47,260 nucleotides of DNA from Acidobacteriaceae bacterium (GTDB taxonomy: Bacteria; Acidobacteriota; Terriglobia; Terriglobales; Acidobacteriaceae), in NCBI GenBank assembly GCA_003142935.1, contig PLOG01000158.1:2935-50194 (forward strand), given 5' to 3'. Position 1 is the first letter of the stretch, and every line of letters begins with the position of its first letter. Shown here piece after piece: positions 17,436 to 27,444 of this stretch. A program made the translations under genes and the position numbers. The notes under the pieces were generated by a model. The model was not told the DNA's origin. It saw only the letters and a program-made list of their open reading frames with translations, and searched no databases.

Positions 17436-18575
17436 TTACGCCGCGTGTTGGGCGATCGAGCTGACCCGGTAGTGCTTCATCTGGATCGACAGCGTCTTCT
17501 CGATCTTGCGCAATTCACCGCGCTCGGCGGGAACGGCAAAGGTGGAAGCGACGCCGTGAGCCGAGGCGCGGCCGGTGCGGCCGACGCGGTGGACGAAGTC
17601 CTCGGCCACCTTGGGCAGGTCGAAGTTGATGACATGCGCGACGTTAGCCACATCGATGCCGCGAGCAGCAACGTCGGTGGCAACCAGCACGCGGTGATGG
17701 CCTTCGGAGAAGCTGCGCAACGCGGCGTTCCGCTGCGCCTGCGAACGATCGCCGTGAATCTGGGTTGCCGACCAGCCGGAGCGGCTGAGGCGGCGCGCAA
17801 CGCGGTCGGCGCCGTGCTTGGTGCGAACGAAGACCAGGAAGCTGCCCTTCTCCGCGCCCAGCAGATGCTCGAGCAGTTCCTGCTTCTTGTCGGGTGCGAC
17901 CTCAAAAGTACGCAGCTCGACATTCTCAGCGGGCTTGAGCACCGAGCCGATCTCGATGCGGGTGGGATTGTTGAGATATTTGTGCGCTACTTCCTTCACC
18001 GCGCCCTCAAGCGTGGCCGAGTAGCAAAGCGTCTGCCGGACTTTGGGCAGCGTGGCCGCAATGCGCGCGATGGCAGGCTGAAAGCCCATATCGAGCATGC
18101 GATCCACTTCGTCGAGCACCAGGATCTTTACCTGGTCGAGCCGGACGAGTTTGCGCTTGAGATAATCCTCGAGCCGCCCGGGCGTGGCGACAATCAACTT
18201 GGCGCCGCGGCGAATCGCATCGAGCTGTGCACGCTCTTGCATCCCGCCAACCACCAGGGCGACGGTCTGTTCGGAGCTGGAGCGGATGGCGAGAAAAGCC
18301 TGCTCGACCTGCATGGCCAGCTCGCGCGTGGGCAGCAGGATGAGGGCATGGGCCGCGGGTCCGCGAGCCGACGAGGTTTGCAGCATTTCCACAATGGGAA
18401 TGAGGAAGCCGAGCGTCTTGCCGGTTCCGGTCTGCGCGGTCGCGAGCACGTCGCGGCCTTCAAGGGCCGGAGGAATGCAGCCGGCCTGAACCGGGGTGGG
18501 GGTTTCAAACTTGTTGGCGTTGAGCCGCGCCATAAGAGGAGCGGACAAATTGAACTGCGAAAACTGGGTTGTCAA
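17436..18575 (-). CDS. DEAD/DEAH-box ATP-dependent RNA helicase (RhlE-like)
   Basis: AQTGTGKTLGFLIP, PTRELAMQ, VLDEVDRMLDMGF, SATLEG, HRVGRTGRA; probable TTG start (LTTQFSQFNLS) with RBS aggaaag; the ORF opens upstream to 18665. Confidence 0.93.
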   Translation of the reverse strand: MTTQFSQFNLSAPLMARLNANKFETPTPVQAGCIPPALEGRDVLATAQTGTGKTLGFLIPIVEMLQTSSARGPAAHALILLPTRELAMQVEQAFLAIRSSSEQTVALVVGGMQERAQLDAIRRGAKLIVATPGRLEDYLKRKLVRLDQVKILVLDEVDRMLDMGFQPAIARIAATLPKVRQTLCYSATLEGAVKEVAHKYLNNPTRIEIGSVLKPAENVELRTFEVAPDKKQELLEHLLGAEKGSFLVFVRTKHGADRVARRLSRSGWSATQIHGDRSQAQRNAALRSFSEGHHRVLVATDVAARGIDVANVAHVINFDLPKVAEDFVHRVGRTGRASAHGVASTFAVPAERGELRKIEKTLSIQMKHYRVSSIAQHAA

Positions 18576-19056
18576 AATAGATCTTTCCTGGGCTCCGGGA
18601 GTCGCTTTTCCTCGCAACCTGCCGGCGGAGCCGGACATGGAGGCACACGTCACACACAGACGCAAGCCTGCTTATCGATATGCGTAAGGGAGAACCGAAA
18701 GTCGTTCCAAATGACTGACCAGCTTGCACTCAAAAGGGGAGAATGCCCTGGCCCGGAGCTGCCACACGCTACTTGTACGCCAGACGGCTCATTGCCGGTC
18801 TGGCACCACTATCCCTGTCACTCCCGGCTTCGAGCGCGCCCATTCCATTAAAGGAGGCTGCGCTTCAAGGCTTGCCGGACCTACTTGAAGGTCCAAGGGC
18901 AAAGTCGCCGGACGGGAAATGGCTACGCTGTAGGGGCTTGGGGAAATATCTGTAAAAGGCAAGCTGCCTTTGTATCGGGCAGGCTACCGCTCACGGCCAA
19001 ATCACTGAGCGCAAGAACAGTGTAGCACAGTTTCGCTTTTCCCTCGCCATGGACTC

Positions 19057-19245
19057 ATGGACTGTTTTATGGGGCAGAGAGCAGGGCCGACGCCCATAAA
19101 TGCCCATAGCTTGCTATATGCAAGGGGCAAGAAGAAGCTGGTCCACATGGTTTCGGCCTGGGCCGAGGGCAACGGCCCGGTGCTTGGACAGCACAAGGTC
19201 GATGAAAAGTCCAACGAGATCGCGGCCATTCCGAACAATCGCTAA
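19057..19245 (+). pseudogene. Internal fragment of an ISAs1-family transposase
   Basis: KKKLVHMVSAWAEGNGPVLGQHKVDEKSNEIAAIP resembles the conserved DDE-region block of ISAs1 transposases. Confidence 0.78.
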
Positions 19246-19351
19246 AACGCGGAATCAAGGGAAAACGACTGAAAGCCGCATGGGACCACCCCTATCTGCT
19301 CAAATCGCCGGGAATTTGATATGCGTCGCCCCTTATTGATCGTCGGAGTTT

Positions 19352-20251
19352 CTACCCCGCCGGAAACAAAAACCGCAGCATCGGCCTAACCCGCCGAGCC
19401 CAACTGGCCTCGTCGTGGGTACCGCCCTCCACGCGCTCAAAATGAAGCGTTTCCCCAGCCTTCCATCCGTTAGCCATGAGTCGCCGGTTCAACTGTTCGG
19501 CGTTTTCCAGGGTCCGCAGCCCCTCTTGGTCGCCCACATCCAGCCACAGCTGTGGCCGCTCCCAGATCTGCGGTGCACACTCATTCAGGTAGCCCAAAAT
19601 GCTCTTGTGGTTCCACCACACGCTGGGCGAAAGCACGGCCAGCTTGCCGAAGTACTCGGCGTAACGCAGGCCTAAATAGAGCGAAACCAGGCCCCCCAGC
19701 GACGACCCGCCCACGCCCGTCTGTTCCCGTTCCGTCCGCACCCGGTACAACCCGGCGATCCACGGCATCAGTTCCTCGGTCATCAGCCGTCCATACGCTC
19801 CGGCCTCGCCGCCGCCCAACTGCCAGTCGCGTTCGTGCGTATACTCGGCCAGCCGCCGGTCGCCGGTGTTGTAAACGCCCACAATCACCAGCGATTCCAC
19901 CTCGCCTGCCGTTCCTGTTTTGATGGCCTCGTCCGCATGCTCGCGCACCATCCACGTCCGCCCTGGAATATACGACGTCCGTCCGTCGAAGAGATTCTGC
20001 CCATCCTGCAGGTAGAGCACCGGGTACGTCCGTTCAGGATGCGCGTCATATCCAGGCGGCAAGTAGACAATCACGTCCCGCTCATCGGGCAGAAACCGGC
20101 TCTTGAACGCCCGATGAAGCCGCAGCCGCGGATGGAGGCGGGCCGCGCCTTCCCCCGCCGCCGACAGCCCCAGGGTCTCGGCCATCTCCGGTTGAGCCGC
20201 TGCAGCCTGCGCTTCGAGATTCAATCCTTGTCTTCCTTTATCGGTAGCCAT
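19352..20251 (-). CDS. Alpha/beta-hydrolase esterase (enterochelin esterase-like family)
   Basis: YLPPGYDAHPERTYPVLYLQDGQNLFD, GVGGSSLGGLVSLYLGLRYAEYFGKLAVLSPSVWW. Confidence 0.88.
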   Translation of the reverse strand: MATDKGRQGLNLEAQAAAAQPEMAETLGLSAAGEGAARLHPRLRLHRAFKSRFLPDERDVIVYLPPGYDAHPERTYPVLYLQDGQNLFDGRTSYIPGRTWMVREHADEAIKTGTAGEVESLVIVGVYNTGDRRLAEYTHERDWQLGGGEAGAYGRLMTEELMPWIAGLYRVRTEREQTGVGGSSLGGLVSLYLGLRYAEYFGKLAVLSPSVWWNHKSILGYLNECAPQIWERPQLWLDVGDQEGLRTLENAEQLNRRLMANGWKAGETLHFERVEGGTHDEASWARRVRPMLRFLFPAG

Positions 20252-20375
20252 TTATCGCTGCTCATTCACTGCCCTGGGGGAGGCGCCCAAAATAAAGCAG
20301 CAAGCCAGGCTGTTACAGTAGCAAGAAATCGGCGGTTCTCCAATCGGCCGTCTCAGAACGCGGAGTAAGCAACCA

Positions 20376-21086
20376 GTGAATCGCGAGTATCGCAATCGGC
20401 ACTCCAGCCCGCTCGGCCGTGCGATGGAGTTGCTCGTCTTCGGCCACGCCGGCTTGCCCGTCGTAGTCTTTCCCACCTCCGGCGGCCGTTTTTACGACTT
20501 TGAAGACCGTGGCATGATCGCGACTCTCGCTGGCAGAATCGACGCCGGCCAGTTGCAGGTCTTCTGTGTAGACTCGGTGGACATGGAAAGCTGGTACAAC
20601 CGCAATGTGCCTCCGCGCTTGCGCATCGCACGCCACCTACAGTACGAATCTTATCTGCTCACCGAGGTCGTCCCCTTCATCCGCGCCAGAAACAGCGACC
20701 CGCATCTGGTCGCTTTGGGATGCAGCTTCGGCGGCTATCACGCGGCCAACATCGCCCTGCGCCATCCCGACATTTTCACTGGCATGTTGTCCATGTCCGG
20801 CGCCTTCGACCTGTCGAGTTTTCTCGAAGGCTACTACGACCAGGACTGCTACTTCAATCTACCCACGCACTACCTGCCCAATTTGAGCGACCCCTGGTTC
20901 TTTGACCACTACCGCCGAAACACGTACGTGCTGGCCACCGGCTGGGACGACCAGTGCCTTGGCCAGAACCAGAACCTCGACCGCATCCTCAGCGAAAAAG
21001 GAATCCCGCACCAGCTTTACGTCTGGGATACGCACAACGCCCACGACTGGCCCACCTGGCAGCGCATGGCGCAGCAATACCTCTGA
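20376..21086 (+). CDS. Putative esterase (alpha/beta-hydrolase), GTG start
   Basis: LVALGCSFGGYHAANIALRHPDIFTGMLSMSGAFD nucleophile elbow; HDWPTWQRM terminal His. Confidence 0.8.
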   Translation: MNREYRNRHSSPLGRAMELLVFGHAGLPVVVFPTSGGRFYDFEDRGMIATLAGRIDAGQLQVFCVDSVDMESWYNRNVPPRLRIARHLQYESYLLTEVVPFIRARNSDPHLVALGCSFGGYHAANIALRHPDIFTGMLSMSGAFDLSSFLEGYYDQDCYFNLPTHYLPNLSDPWFFDHYRRNTYVLATGWDDQCLGQNQNLDRILSEKGIPHQLYVWDTHNAHDWPTWQRMAQQYL

Positions 21087-21269
21087 GACTCTATTGAATA
21101 TGATGCTGTCTTGACGGGCCGGGCTTTGTTGAGAACTGCAAAGCAAATGTCCCATCGAGCACAACTCATCCTGAAAGATCCTTCCACCTACTTTCCGGCG
21201 AAAAGATAGAACCGAACAAGCCTCAACTGGGACCGCGCCCACCCCAGGCTCTCGCTCGTCTGAACCGCG

Positions 21270-21446
21270 CTACTTGTTCTTCTTGCCGGGCGCGGTCTTT
21301 GCCGCAGCCTGTTGCGGCTGATCCCCGTGATGGTGACGGTCGTGGTGTGCCTGCGCCTTCGCGATCTGTTCAGCGGTGAGCTTGGTTTCGGTGCCGAGGT
21401 GCAGAACATCGTCTTTAATTGAATTGTTGGATTCGGTTGTTCCCAT
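21270..21446 (-). CDS. Small His-rich hypothetical protein, 58 aa
   Basis: MGTTESNNSIKDDVLHLGTETKLTAEQIAKAQAHHDRHHHGDQPQQAAAKTAPGKKNK; RBS caggagaa upstream. Confidence 0.6.
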   Translation of the reverse strand: MGTTESNNSIKDDVLHLGTETKLTAEQIAKAQAHHDRHHHGDQPQQAAAKTAPGKKNK

Positions 21447-21730
21447 TTGCTTCTCCTGTTTCAATACATGGCGCTTTATCTGCAAGCTGCCGCACAAGAT
21501 CACAGACAAGCTCCTGCCAGTTGGGCGGAAAACCCTCAGCGGCGCGCACCGGCGGCGCTCTGAGGCAAAGCAGGAATGGTCCTCGACGTCCGCCTTGGCC
21601 ATCCTGGCGGGAACAGCCGCCCCGAGCGGCAGCTCCTGCATTCAGGATAGTCTCGCAGGACGCTCGCGCGCTGGATGCCCTGTTTTGCTCACCGCTCCCA
21701 AGCGCGCAAGAGCTGTGAGCAGAAACCCTT

Positions 21731-22321
21731 CTAGGCTCTAACCTTCTTCAGCAGCCAAGCCATGTTCTGTCCCAAAATCTTCATAGTTCCGATGCCCTCC
21801 TCGTCCTTCTCCACATCGCCGATTTCGCGGCCATAGCCGATGTTCCAATACGACGACCCGGGCACGATCATCTCGCTGATCAGGAAAAAGTGATTCAGCG
21901 TATCGAAGGTGTGAATACCCCCGGCGCGCCGCACTGCAACCACTGCGGCCCCCACCTTGTGGCGGAACATCCCTCCATTGGCCTTCGACACCAGGCAGGC
22001 GCGGTCCATCAGCGCCTTGATCTCCGGCGATACATCGGCAACATAAGTCGGCGAGCCCAGCAGGATGCCGTCGGCCTGCTCCATCTTTTCGATATACGCG
22101 TTGCCCATGTCGCCGCTCTGCGCGCAGCGGCGATCCTTTCGCTTCGAGCATTCGCGGCACGCCAGGCAGCCGTGAATCTTCGCCCCGCTCATCTCGATAA
22201 GTTCCGTTTCAATGCCTTCGTTTTCCAGTTCCTTCAGAACGTATTTGAGCAAAATTGCCGTATTGCCGCCCTTGCGGGCACTGCCATTGAAGGCCACAAC
22301 CTTTATATGAGTTTCAGTCAT
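21731..22321 (-). CDS. Flavodoxin-family / NADPH-dependent FMN reductase (iron-sulfur flavoprotein-like)
   Basis: VVAFNGSARKGGNTAILLKYVL, CLACRECSKRKDRRC, DGILLGSPTYVADVSPEIKALMDR. Confidence 0.9.
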   Translation of the reverse strand: MTETHIKVVAFNGSARKGGNTAILLKYVLKELENEGIETELIEMSGAKIHGCLACRECSKRKDRRCAQSGDMGNAYIEKMEQADGILLGSPTYVADVSPEIKALMDRACLVSKANGGMFRHKVGAAVVAVRRAGGIHTFDTLNHFFLISEMIVPGSSYWNIGYGREIGDVEKDEEGIGTMKILGQNMAWLLKKVRA

Positions 22322-22524
22322 GTGTCAGTCTCCCATGTTCGCCATCCAGTCGATGAGCTATCCGGATCATGCTGGATCGGCGATCTTTTTTGAAACACTT
22401 CATTCTCCTCACATACCCCGGCGAATTGCTATGCCGTTCGATACAACGGAATGAAAAGACAGTCTCGAACCGTCCTGGCGAAATCGTCTATCCATCGCGT
22501 CTGGTGTTAGCATCAATAAGACAG

Positions 22525-24180
22525 ATGCAAACTAAAAAACTGAAGATCATTCCCTTGGGCGGGCTGGGCGAGTTCGGCATGAACTGCCTTGCCCTGCGCT
22601 GGGAAGACGACATTATCGTGATCGACGCCGGGCTCATGTTTCCGGAGTCGGAGTTGCTCGGCGTGGATATCGTCGTTCCCGATATCACTTACCTCATCGA
22701 AAACAAGCAGCATGTCCGCGCCATCGTCCTCACCCATGGCCACGAGGACCACATCGGCGGACTGCCCTGGATTCTGAACGAGCTCAAGGTTCCCGTTTAC
22801 GCTACCGAGTTCACGCTGGCCTATGTTGAAGGCAAGCTTGAAGAGCACGAGCTGCTCGACGAGATCGAGCTCATCGAAATTGCTCCCAAGGAAAAATTCA
22901 CCATCGGGCCGTTCACCATCGAGCCCATCCGCGTCACCCACTCCCTGGTCGATTGCGTCGCGCTGGCCGTCGAAACTCCCGTGGGCGTCGTCATCCACAC
23001 CGGCGACTTCAAAATCGACCTGTCGCCGCTCGACGACAAAGCCTTTGACCTGCACACCTTTGCCGAATACGGCAAGCGCGGCGTGCTCGCGCTCTTGCAA
23101 GATTCGACCAACGTCGAGCGCACCGGCTACACGCCCAGCGAGCGCGCCGTCATTCCTCGCCTCGACGAAATCTTCTCGCGGACCAAAAAGAAGCTCTTCT
23201 TCACCTGCTTCTCGTCCTCCATCTACCGCATACGGATTGCGTTGGAATTGGCGCGCGCGCACGGCCGCAAGGTCGCCATTGTCGGCCGTTCCATGATGGA
23301 AAGCTCGGAGATTGCGCAGGACCTTGGCTACATCGACATCCCGCCGGGCCTTGTCATCCAGCCCGGACAGATGCGCGACTACGCGCCGGAGCAGTTGATG
23401 ATTCTCATCAGCGGCACCCAGGGAGAGCCCATGAGCGCGCTCAGCCGCGCCGCTGTCGATAACCACAAGCACGCCAAAATCGACCCCGGCGACACCGTGG
23501 TGCTCAGTTCCAGAATCATCCCCGGCAACGAGAAAAGCATCTTCCGCGTCATCGACCACCTTTGCCGCCGCGATGCCAACGTCATCTTCGACGACGGAGC
23601 CAGCGGCCTCATCCACGTCAGCGGCCACGGTTGCCAGGAAGAGATGCGCCTGCTCATCAACCTGGTGCGTCCCAAATTCTTCATCCCCGTGCACGGCGAC
23701 TACCGCAACCTGCGCAAGCACGCGCAGGTTGCCATGGAAACCGGCGCTGTCGAGCACGCAATCGTGATCGAAGACGGAGACGTGCTCGAACTCGACAAGA
23801 ACGACGCGCGCAAGAAAGACAAGGTCACCGCGGGCCGCATCCTCATCGACTCCGGCTCCTCCATCGATGTGGTCGAAGACCTGGTCATTCGCGACCGCCG
23901 CATTCTGTCTGAAGACGGAATCGTGCTCGCCGTTGTGGCCATCAACAAGCGCACCGGCAAAGTGGAGCAGCAGCCCGAAGTAGTGATGCGCGGCTTCGGC
24001 GGGGCGGACATTACAGACCAGGCCCGCGAGTTGATGCTCAAGACCCTCGATGGCCTAAGCACCGAACAGAAAGCCGACTACGGCATGGTCAAAGAGAAGG
24101 TCCGCGCCGAGCTGAAGCGCCTGATCCAGAAGACAACCGGCCGCCGCCCCATGATCATGCCCGTAATTCTTGAGCTCTAG
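22525..24180 (+). CDS. rnj: Ribonuclease J
   Basis: MQTKKLKIIPLGGLGEFGMNCLALRWEDDIIVIDAG, LTHGHEDHIGGLPWIL, metallo-beta-lactamase/beta-CASP architecture; the ORF opens at 22369. Confidence 0.93.
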   Translation: MQTKKLKIIPLGGLGEFGMNCLALRWEDDIIVIDAGLMFPESELLGVDIVVPDITYLIENKQHVRAIVLTHGHEDHIGGLPWILNELKVPVYATEFTLAYVEGKLEEHELLDEIELIEIAPKEKFTIGPFTIEPIRVTHSLVDCVALAVETPVGVVIHTGDFKIDLSPLDDKAFDLHTFAEYGKRGVLALLQDSTNVERTGYTPSERAVIPRLDEIFSRTKKKLFFTCFSSSIYRIRIALELARAHGRKVAIVGRSMMESSEIAQDLGYIDIPPGLVIQPGQMRDYAPEQLMILISGTQGEPMSALSRAAVDNHKHAKIDPGDTVVLSSRIIPGNEKSIFRVIDHLCRRDANVIFDDGASGLIHVSGHGCQEEMRLLINLVRPKFFIPVHGDYRNLRKHAQVAMETGAVEHAIVIEDGDVLELDKNDARKKDKVTAGRILIDSGSSIDVVEDLVIRDRRILSEDGIVLAVVAINKRTGKVEQQPEVVMRGFGGADITDQARELMLKTLDGLSTEQKADYGMVKEKVRAELKRLIQKTTGRRPMIMPVILEL

Positions 24181-24679
24181 GCGGCGCGGCAACCTGGTTC
24201 GGACCAAATCGGCTCGCGGCAAGTTGCTCTTCTCCATCCCGCCCCGTTTCAGAGGAAACCGAACGGCTCCTCTCCGGCGCAAGGCAACGTTTCCTGATGA
24301 ACACTTCGCCCAGCTCAAGCTGCGCATTCCCTTCCAGGTCCAGAAAGCCGGCTTTGCTCTCCCTGCACAAAGCCTCGCTCTCCTCTGAAAAATAAGGCGC
24401 AATCACCACCGGCGTCGCTTCTTCTGAAAACTCTAATGCCTGAAGTTCTTTGAGGGCCACGCGGACATGTTCGGGCTGGCTGCTGGACCCCACTTTGCAC
24501 ACAAGCGTATGGTTCTTGCCGTGCACGTCCACGTATGCCAGAATATCGACTTTAAGATCGGGTCTCGGCGAGTCAAACTCTATGCTCTTGAGCTTGATCT
24601 GAGACACCTGATGAAGCGCTGTCTTCAGAGCTTCGGCGGCGCGGTACTTTACGGACTTCTTCGAATCGGCCATCTTCAT
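24155..24679 (-). CDS. AbiEi-like (type IV TA antitoxin-like) N-terminal domain protein, probably truncated
   Basis: PVVIAPYFSEESEALCRESKAGFLDLEGNAQLELGEVFIRK; C-terminus low complexity and overlaps the RNase J 3' end. Confidence 0.5.
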   Translation of the reverse strand: MKMADSKKSVKYRAAEALKTALHQVSQIKLKSIEFDSPRPDLKVDILAYVDVHGKNHTLVCKVGSSSQPEHVRVALKELQALEFSEEATPVVIAPYFSEESEALCRESKAGFLDLEGNAQLELGEVFIRKRCLAPERSRSVSSETGRDGEEQLAASRFGPNQVAAPPRAQELRA

Positions 24680-24772
24680 CGGAGCCTCCTCTATCCCATC
24701 TAATGTGTCTGTCCACCGGTAGTGGCGCTCCGCGCTCTTTTCAACTCACCGCGAAACGTTGTTGCGCAGGTG

Positions 24773-25129
24773 TTATGCAGCATCTTCTTGAGTGGCTGGA
24801 TCCTGCGACTGCCTCAACTTCCCGGCCCCATTCCGGGAGATGGATGCCAGCCTGAAGCAGTTCTTGCCCTCGGGAATCATCGCCAGCGGGACCGGAGTCC
24901 GGCATGGCCTGTCGTGCAGTTGCTTCGACTCCAGCCAGTCGCACAGCCGCGGATCGTGAATCTCCGGCTGCCCCTCCCAGAAGCGAGGCGTCAGTCCGCA
25001 CTCAATCCGCAGATGATCCAGTTGCAGTTCGATTTCCAGAGTGCGTTTTGAAAAATAGCGCCTAACGTTATTAACGCCCACGTAAAGTCCTGAAACCCGA
25101 TGTCCTTCGTATTGAGTTTTCACGACCAT
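24773..25129 (-). CDS. Conserved-looking hypothetical protein, 118 aa
   Basis: Coherent [50 protein letters not shown]. Confidence 0.5.
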   Translation of the reverse strand: MVVKTQYEGHRVSGLYVGVNNVRRYFSKRTLEIELQLDHLRIECGLTPRFWEGQPEIHDPRLCDWLESKQLHDRPCRTPVPLAMIPEGKNCFRLASISRNGAGKLRQSQDPATQEDAA

Positions 25130-25702
25130 GGCTTAAATCTCATCTCTAAAAGACCGAAGGGGTCTGTTAACGGAATCCAGTCGAGCCGCATGCCGCTCGA
25201 CGAAAAGCGCGGCATCGGCTGCCAATGCGCAATTTGAAGTGTCGCCCGAGAACGCCCCGGCTCATTGGATGGTTGAAGCCGCAATCGACAGAATCTTGGA
25301 TGCCATTGCCGCGCATCCGATTCGGTCGACGGATTGCTTATCCAGCCAGCTCGATCAATAAGCTCGGTGCCACACGGCACAGAGATAGCTTGGCGTCGCC
25401 GGAGCGATCGATTGGTGCAAAAAAGTGTTTGTCATCCGGGGAAAGCAAGGTAGGCCAGGTGATCACTCACAACCGCTTTAGCGGCGAACCCGGCCGCCCG
25501 CGTCTATTCCCGATGTATCTGCGAGGATATTGACCCTCTTTTCCTCAAGTGTCAAGGCGCTCCCTGTGAATATTCGTCGCGCCCGATTTCTCTTCCTCAA
25601 CCCGAGCCCGGAGAAGTGTCTGGATTCATCGGGTTACTCGAAGAACCCACGTCAGGTTGCCAAAACCGCACCGGAATCGGAGAATGCTGGTGAGGCTCAT
25701 CT

Positions 25703-26632
25703 ATGGAACGCAGGGAGTTTATCGCGGCCGCATCGGCAGCCGTTGTTGCGCAGGCGCTGCCCGCGGCGCGGGTCCAGGCCGCAACCAAACCGCTCCAGCC
25801 CATGGCGCTGGGACTCATTATTTCGCCCTTCGGCGCGCCCGAAGAGCGCCTCAAGCGCGTGCACGATCTCGGTTTCTCCAACTGTTTTCTTTCGCTTGAC
25901 GATTACATCGGCCAATTCACGCCACAATTGGCCGCGCAGTTTCGCGACCTGCTTGACAAATATGAACTGATCGCAACTACCGTCGAGGTGGTCGGTCCCG
26001 GGCCCCTCATCTGGGACTTCCTGCGCGGCCCCTCCACCATCGGCCTCGTGCCGCAAGCCACGCGCGCCGCTCGCACCGATGCCCTCCGCCAGGCCTCGGA
26101 CTTTGCCAAACTGCTGGGCATCCCCCAGGTACAAACCCATTGCGGCTTCATCCCTGAAGATCCCGCCGACCCCAAATATCCCGGCGCCGTCGAAGCCATC
26201 CGCGCTGTCGCCCAGCACTGCCTGGATAACGGCCAGCACTTCCTCATGGAGACCGGGCAGGAGACGCCCACCACCATGTCGCGAATGCTGCGCGACGCAG
26301 CCATGCCCAACCTCGCCGTCGGCCTCGACACAGCCAACCTGATTCTCTACGGCAAGTCCAACCCGGTCGATGCTGTCGACATTCTTGGACCCCACATCCG
26401 CAGCGTTCATGCCAAGGACGGCCGCTGGCCCACCGACCCCAGCCAGTTAGGCCAGGAGGCGCTCATCGGCTCCGGCCTCGTCGACTTCAGGAAAGTATTC
26501 TCCAAATTGCACAGCATCGGTTACACGGGCGCCATCACCATCGAGCGCGAAACCTCGGGTCCCCAGCAGATCGAGGATGTGCGCAACGAGAAAATCTACC
26601 TCGAAAAGATTCTTCGTGACGTCCTTGCCTGA
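25703..26632 (+). CDS. Tat-signal sugar phosphate isomerase/epimerase (TIM barrel)
   Basis: MERREFIAAASAAVVAQALPAARVQA; VQTHCGFIPED, VGLDTANLILYGKSNPVDAVDILGPHIRSVHAKDGRWP. Confidence 0.88.
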   Translation: MERREFIAAASAAVVAQALPAARVQAATKPLQPMALGLIISPFGAPEERLKRVHDLGFSNCFLSLDDYIGQFTPQLAAQFRDLLDKYELIATTVEVVGPGPLIWDFLRGPSTIGLVPQATRAARTDALRQASDFAKLLGIPQVQTHCGFIPEDPADPKYPGAVEAIRAVAQHCLDNGQHFLMETGQETPTTMSRMLRDAAMPNLAVGLDTANLILYGKSNPVDAVDILGPHIRSVHAKDGRWPTDPSQLGQEALIGSGLVDFRKVFSKLHSIGYTGAITIERETSGPQQIEDVRNEKIYLEKILRDVLA

Positions 26633-26742
26633 GCTAGCAATTGCCTGCTTCAGGATGGCAATCGGCGCGGCAGGCGGCGCAGGTTCCGGGGGCGCGGAAA
26701 AAGGATTACGATAAGAATGGAAGCGAGAACGGAGAACCGGCC

Positions 26743-27009
26743 ATGCAACTGACCGTGCCCCCCGATATTGAAACGCTCATCAATAGACGCTTGTCGAGCG
26801 GCGATTATGCGAACGCCGAGGATGTGTTGCGCCGCGCCCTCGAGGCTCAGGATGCCGAGGAAAGCTGGACCGATGAAGAACGGCGGGCGCTTTCGGCGCA
26901 TATCGAGGAAGGCTATCTGCAGGCTGAGCGCGGCGAACTGATCGATGGCGCGCAGGTCCGCCTTGAAATTCAGGCGATGAAAGTCGATTGGCGTTCCACC
27001 CGGCAGTGA
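26743..27009 (+). CDS. parD: ParD-like (RHH) type II antitoxin
   Basis: MQLTVPPDIETLINRRLSSGDYANAEDVLRRALEAQDAEE. Confidence 0.8.
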   Translation: MQLTVPPDIETLINRRLSSGDYANAEDVLRRALEAQDAEESWTDEERRALSAHIEEGYLQAERGELIDGAQVRLEIQAMKVDWRSTRQ

Positions 27010-27317
27010 GCTTCTATGTCTTCACTCCTCTAGCCAAAGCAGATATCTTCAGCATTTGGTCCTCCATCGCCGTTGACAACCAACGAGCCGCTGACCGCGT
27101 TGAACAGGCGATCTACGCTGCGTGCGCGTTTATCGCCGAGGCACCTCTGCGCGGCCACGTCCGGCCAAGCGTGACATCCCGCTCCCTTCGCTTTTGGACG
27201 CTGACCCGGTATCGAAACTACGCGATTGTCTACCGGCCAGAGACAACTCCGCTTCAGGTTGTCGCGATTGTGCACGGGAAGCGAAATCTTCGCCGCGTTC
27301 TGAAACCGCGGCTGTGA
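27006..27317 (+). CDS. parE: ParE/RelE-family toxin, GTG start
   Basis: (M)SFYVFTPLAKADIFSIWSSIAVDNQRAADRVEQAIYAACAFIAEAPLRGHVRP...LRFWTLTRYRNYAIVYRPE. Confidence 0.82.
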   Translation: MSFYVFTPLAKADIFSIWSSIAVDNQRAADRVEQAIYAACAFIAEAPLRGHVRPSVTSRSLRFWTLTRYRNYAIVYRPETTPLQVVAIVHGKRNLRRVLKPRL

Positions 27318-27444
27318 CGCCCCATCGAGACAAATAACTTCCATTGAGCAACGGAGCTCCCGTGTGTCTCGAGAGCCTCTGGTTCTGGCACAGGATTTAG
27401 ATGGGTGCTACGGGGTAAACTTTCCTCACCACGAAAGGCACGCC

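Noticed and set aside
18950-18975. Possible small RNA/terminator AAAGGCAagcTGCCTTT
   Set aside because: Short stem in a degraded IS region; insufficient support.
22513-23757. 414-aa minus-strand ORF opposite RNase J
   Set aside because: Shadow ORF; RNase J motifs on the plus strand are decisive.
25225-25533. 102-aa ORF between the hypothetical gene and the sugar isomerase
   Set aside because: Composition and lack of RBS do not support coding.
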